The notes beneath the pieces were generated by a model that ran no database searches, was not told the DNA's origin, and saw only the letters and a list, made by a program, of their open reading frames with translations. This document shows, in pieces, positions 61,485 to 64,000 of a stretch of DNA of 64,000 nt (within the stretch, counting starts at the first letter, position 1; each line of letters begins with the position of its first letter). The translations under genes were made by a program, and so were the position numbers. Source of the DNA: CAYUVH01 sp964448135 (lineage in GTDB: Bacteria > Verrucomicrobiota > Verrucomicrobiia > Limisphaerales > UBA8199); NCBI GenBank assembly GCA_964448135.1, contig CAYUVH010000007.1, positions 186,001 to 250,000 of the forward strand, given 5' to 3'.

Positions 61485-61733
61485 TTAACCGGCTTGATGT
61501 GGGGCATTGGGAGCCAACTTCCGCAGCGCCTCCTGCGCATCCGTCTGCCCTTGCATCGCGGCTTTTCCCAACCACTCGCGCGCGAGCTGTTCGTCCTTTG
61601 CCACGCCCTCCCCTGTGCTGTACCGCATCCCCAGGCGATACTGCGAAAACGCGTCGCCCTCAATGGCTCTTTGCAAATAACGTTTGAACGTATCGGCGGC
61701 TCGCGGCCAAAAGTTTTCGCCCTCTCTTCCCAC
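61485..61733 (-). CDS. short Sel1-repeat protein
   Basis: 82 residues. Contains AIEGDAFSQYRLGMRYSTGE followed by GVAKDEQLAREWLGKAAMQG and QTDAQEALRKL, which is one and a half Sel1-like repeats (TPR-related, 36 residues each). These are protein-binding solenoids. The protein is much shorter than most family members and the DNA just upstream (61740-61800) is repeat-like, so it may be the 3' remnant of a longer gene. Confidence 0.5.
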   Translation of the reverse strand: MGREGENFWPRAADTFKRYLQRAIEGDAFSQYRLGMRYSTGEGVAKDEQLAREWLGKAAMQGQTDAQEALRKLAPNAPHQAG

Positions 61734-61843
61734 ATTTTCGTTCCCTATTCCCCCCCTTTGCGCCTCTGCGCCCTGCGCCCCTTGCGTTAGGTCTTTTCCC
61801 TCCCTTTAGGAGGGTAAATTGCGGAGCCGCAAACTGCTGCCCC

Positions 61844-62761
61844 TCAGCCCCGGTTGTTCCTGCGCCGCAGAAATCCCAACAGCAACGTCCCCAAGCCCAA
61901 CATCGTCGCCGCCGCGGGCTCCGGCACTTCGAACGGTGCCGCGGAGAAAGACAGATCATCAATCCCCATCCCGTCGTCGCGCGGGCCCGGTGATTGCACG
62001 TCGGTCCATCGCAGCCAAAGATCCGTGCCCGACACCCAGTTCAGGCCCGTGATGGTGACCGGGCTCAAAATGACATGGTTGGCATTTCCGTCCACGGCGC
62101 CTTCCGAGCCGGTGACCACGGGCGACGTCCAGGACAGCGACGACACCGCGTTAAATGAACTCGAAGGTGCGCTGATCGAAGTGGCCGTCGTGCTCCAGCC
62201 AAACGTCATCGTCTCCGCCGTGCCGGTGCCCGTGTGCCACTGCTCTCCCGTAAAACCCAGCGTGAAACTATCCAGCGTCTCCCCCGTGTCATTGTGCAGG
62301 CGCAAGCCGATATACAAATTACCCAGATCCGGCGTGCCCGGCGTGTCGGATGCCAGCGTGCTCGAGCCCAGGTCGCCCAACGCCCGATCCGTGCTGCTGG
62401 CAGAGCCCCAACTCATAAACGCGCCCGTGGTCGAGCTGCCCGCCCCAATCCGAATCCGCTGATGCCCATTCACCCCGCCTTCCGCCGCCGTGGTGGGATG
62501 ATACAAATACCAACCCAGGATGCTCAACTGGTTGACCGCAGGGGACGCGCTATCGTCAATCCATCCCGCGCCGGCCGACGTGTTTCCCAGGCTCGTATTC
62601 TGCGGCGTGTTGGGCAGCGAATCAAAATTCTGGCTGTAGGTTGATCCCGCCGTCGAATAGCTGACAGAGGCCCTCGCCTCTTGAAGGGGCACAACCCCCA
62701 AGCCGGCGGCAACCGCAGCAGCAATGGTCAAGGCGGGAGCAGTAGAGCGAGAACCGTGCAT
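61844..62761 (-). CDS. PEP-CTERM sorted secreted protein
   Basis: 305 residues. Signal peptide about 1-31 (ALTIAAAVAAGLGVVPLQEA). The body is a beta-sandwich-like region with STYSQNFDSLPNTPQN, ADRALGDLGSSTLASDTPG-like segments and WSTTATSISAPSSSF. It ends PEPAAATMLGLGTLLLGFLR then RRNNRG: a PEP motif, membrane helix and Arg cluster, the exosortase/PEP-CTERM sorting signal. It would be cleaved and released to the surface or exopolysaccharide. No exosortase gene is in the window. Confidence 0.85.
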   Translation of the reverse strand: MHGSRSTAPALTIAAAVAAGLGVVPLQEARASVSYSTAGSTYSQNFDSLPNTPQNTSLGNTSAGAGWIDDSASPAVNQLSILGWYLYHPTTAAEGGVNGHQRIRIGAGSSTTGAFMSWGSASSTDRALGDLGSSTLASDTPGTPDLGNLYIGLRLHNDTGETLDSFTLGFTGEQWHTGTGTAETMTFGWSTTATSISAPSSSFNAVSSLSWTSPVVTGSEGAVDGNANHVILSPVTITGLNWVSGTDLWLRWTDVQSPGPRDDGMGIDDLSFSAAPFEVPEPAAATMLGLGTLLLGFLRRRNNRG

Positions 62762-63378
62762 GGTCGTCAGGGGTTAAGCGTTTAACCACTTATAAATCAT
62801 CCGGTAATTCGGTCAACAATATTTTTCCCTTCCACAACCCCAAAGAATTCGCTCAATCCTCGGCTCCTTCCACGCCCCCCTCCACCCCGAATCCTTTCGC
62901 AGCCATTGCCCCGCTTTCCCCCTTCGTTCTCTTCGACTGCCCGCGAATCCTTTCGGAGATCTCTACGTTTTCAAAATCTCTGCCGCGACGCGGTCTCATC
63001 GCTCCTTGCGTTAGCTCGCCTCTGCGCCCTTTCCGCCGGTGCGCCCTTTCCGCCCGGCCTCAAAAATACCCCAAAATTATTTTTCACTTGGACAGCCTTT
63101 GTCCAAGTGACCCTGCTACCGTCTTCGCGAAATGGAGGCTGGGATTCTCAGCTTCCGCCTCAAAAACCGGGAAGAAAGTATGAGCTCAGCCAAAACGATT
63201 CAGGATGCTTCCGCCGACGCTGCCGCGCGCCTCGACCCCGCATTTACCCCCCGCCGAACCAGCCTGGTTTGCCCGGGATCCAGCAAGGCCCGCCCCCGGG
63301 AATCAAGGTGAATCAAGCCAGTTCAAGGTGAATAAAGGTAAATGAAGCCGATAAAAAAATCGTAAACCGCGCCCGCCC
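62762..63378. other. intergenic stretch with palindrome and short direct repeats
   Basis: 617 bases with no convincing gene. Seen: a perfect 9-bp hairpin at 63085-63109 (CACTTGGAC/GTCCAAGTG); two 11-nt direct repeats TCAAGGTGAAT at 63303 and 63323, with a diverged third at 63334, just upstream of the Gp27-like gene; a GC-rich block (CGCCTCTGCGCCCT near 63018) also seen near 61760. A 59-codon frame (63132-63311) has no family resemblance. Confidence 0.5.
63085..63109. repeat. perfect 9-bp hairpin, 7-nt loop
   Basis: CACTTGGAC (63085-63093) and GTCCAAGTG (63101-63109) are exact reverse complements around AGCCTTT. It may be an operator or dispersed element upstream of the Gp27-like gene. Confidence 0.6.
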
Positions 63379-63867
63379 ATGAATACCCGCACCGGCAAAA
63401 TCGCCCGTCTGCCTCTCCACCTCCGGGACCAACTGAATCAACGGCTCCGTAACGGCGAAACCGCCAAAGCCCTCGCCGTCTGGCTCAATTCCCTGCCGGA
63501 AGTCCAGGCCGTGCTGGCCGCCCTTTTCGCCGAGAAGCCCATTAGCCCCCAGAATCTCTCTGCCTGGAAACACGGCGGCTATCACGATTGGCTGCTTCAC
63601 CAGGAATCTCTCGCCTTCTGCCCTCCCCCTCCCCGCCCGGGTTCTGATCCTGATCCTCAATCCCATCCCTCCCTGCCCGACCTCCTCGCCAACGTGCTCG
63701 CCGCCCGTTACGCCCAGATGACGCGATCACTTTCCAACCAGGACACTTTGGAACACTGGCGCCGGTTGCGTGAAATCTGTGCGGATGTCTCCAACCTGCG
63801 CCGTGCCGACCACCGCGCCCAAAGCCTCAGCCTCGCTCGTGCCTCCCTTTCCCGCCGGAAACTTTGA
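63379..63867 (+). CDS. phage Gp27-like (DUF3486-type) small protein
   Basis: 162 residues. The N-terminal half, GKIARLPLHLRDQLNQRLRN, EVQAVLAALFAEKPISPQNL and SAWKHGGYHDWLLHQE, has the helix-turn pattern of the phage Mu Gp27/DUF3486 family, which occurs as many chromosomal paralogues in Verrucomicrobia. A Pro-rich linker and a C-terminal helix (TLEHWRRLREICADVSNLRR) follow. In phages the family is linked to DNA packaging; no other phage genes are present here. Probably DNA-binding; role unknown. Confidence 0.65.
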   Translation: MNTRTGKIARLPLHLRDQLNQRLRNGETAKALAVWLNSLPEVQAVLAALFAEKPISPQNLSAWKHGGYHDWLLHQESLAFCPPPPRPGSDPDPQSHPSLPDLLANVLAARYAQMTRSLSNQDTLEHWRRLREICADVSNLRRADHRAQSLSLARASLSRRKL

Positions 63868-63906
63868 CTTTGAGCTAACCCCTGTAGTTCCTTACATTTA
63901 CAACGA

Positions 63907-64000
63907 ATGAAACATTCGGGCAGAGCGTTTAAGGCAGCGTTCAAACTCATCGGCCTCGCAGCCATTGCGGCCGTCGTGCTGCTCGTGGTCTTCAAGCTCC
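63907..64000 (+). CDS. membrane-anchored protein, N-terminus only (cut by window end)
   Basis: The frame from ATG 63907 reads MKHSGRAFKAAFKLIGLAAI and continues AAVVLLVVFKL to the window edge. A basic head followed by a membrane helix indicates an inner-membrane or exported protein. The rest is outside the window. Confidence 0.5.
   Translation, partial: MKHSGRAFKAAFKLIGLAAIAAVVLLVVFKL

Noticed and set aside
61250..61735. 161-residue minus-strand frame
   Set aside because: It overlaps the Sel1-repeat frame, whose repeat pattern is recognisable, and reads through repeat-like DNA.

Overview
The window looks like a chromosomal segment of a free-living, GC-rich member of the Verrucomicrobiota, probably close to the Pedosphaera/Limisphaerales group. 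This is judged from gene content only: PEP-CTERM sorting, H-X9-DG pseudopilins, autotransporter-associated beta-strand repeat (PATR) proteins, many large secreted beta-rich proteins ending in a 'FYR' motif, small phage-Gp27-like proteins, and numerous dispersed GC-rich hairpins. No rRNA is present, so the placement is inference. There is one tRNA (Tyr).

Layout. (1) 1-12.8 kb is mostly housekeeping: a truncated peroxiredoxin, a GT2 glycosyltransferase/FMN-reductase pair, Mpl (murein recycling), an orphan histidine-kinase DHp protein, ribosomal protein S21, a TIM-barrel epimerase, a CCA-adding-type nucleotidyltransferase, a sedolisin (S53) protease, a YggS-type PLP protein, small hypotheticals, a lipoprotein and a rhodanese. 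(2) 12.8-24.3 kb holds a sensor Ser/Thr kinase, a fused membrane/spermidine-synthase-like protein, an NHL propeller with a pseudopilin-like partner, HrpB helicase and a kelch protein. (3) 24.6-31.4 kb holds secreted proteins (YadA-head/H-lectin-like, DUF4185-like) and a GH15 glucoamylase. (4) 31.4-54 kb is the most distinctive part: a roughly 20-kb block on the minus strand running pseudopilin > PATR protein > GH172(DUF2961)-PATR enzyme > giant GH32 > GH32 > sugar MFS > PfkB kinase, with a divergent GntR/LacI-type regulator in front and a convergent ROK kinase behind. The last four genes are joined by ATGA overlaps or a 1-nt gap. (5) 54-64 kb holds a secreted hypothetical, tRNA-Tyr, ffh, two SUMF1/FGE-domain proteins, a beta-propeller-like protein, small hypotheticals, a PEP-CTERM protein and a Gp27-like protein. 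The start of another gene is cut by the window end.

How the genes work together. The 32.5-52.7 kb block reads as a fructan-utilisation operon. Two secreted GH32 enzymes would cut levan or inulin. The GH172 enzyme belongs to a family with members that act on difructose dianhydride. The MFS porter would import the fructose and the PfkB kinase would phosphorylate it. The pseudopilin and PATR genes at the front suggest a surface-display component. The divergent regulator has an inverted repeat at its own start codon. Substrate and coordinate expression are inferred; the gene order, overlaps and catalytic motifs are directly visible.

Two structural themes recur. One is a roughly 220-residue module (GLLAYEGFDY...TWADVTG) found three times in two operon proteins. 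The other is a roughly 70-residue beta module ending in (F/Y)(Y/F)R, which closes at least seven secreted proteins and is internal in three more.
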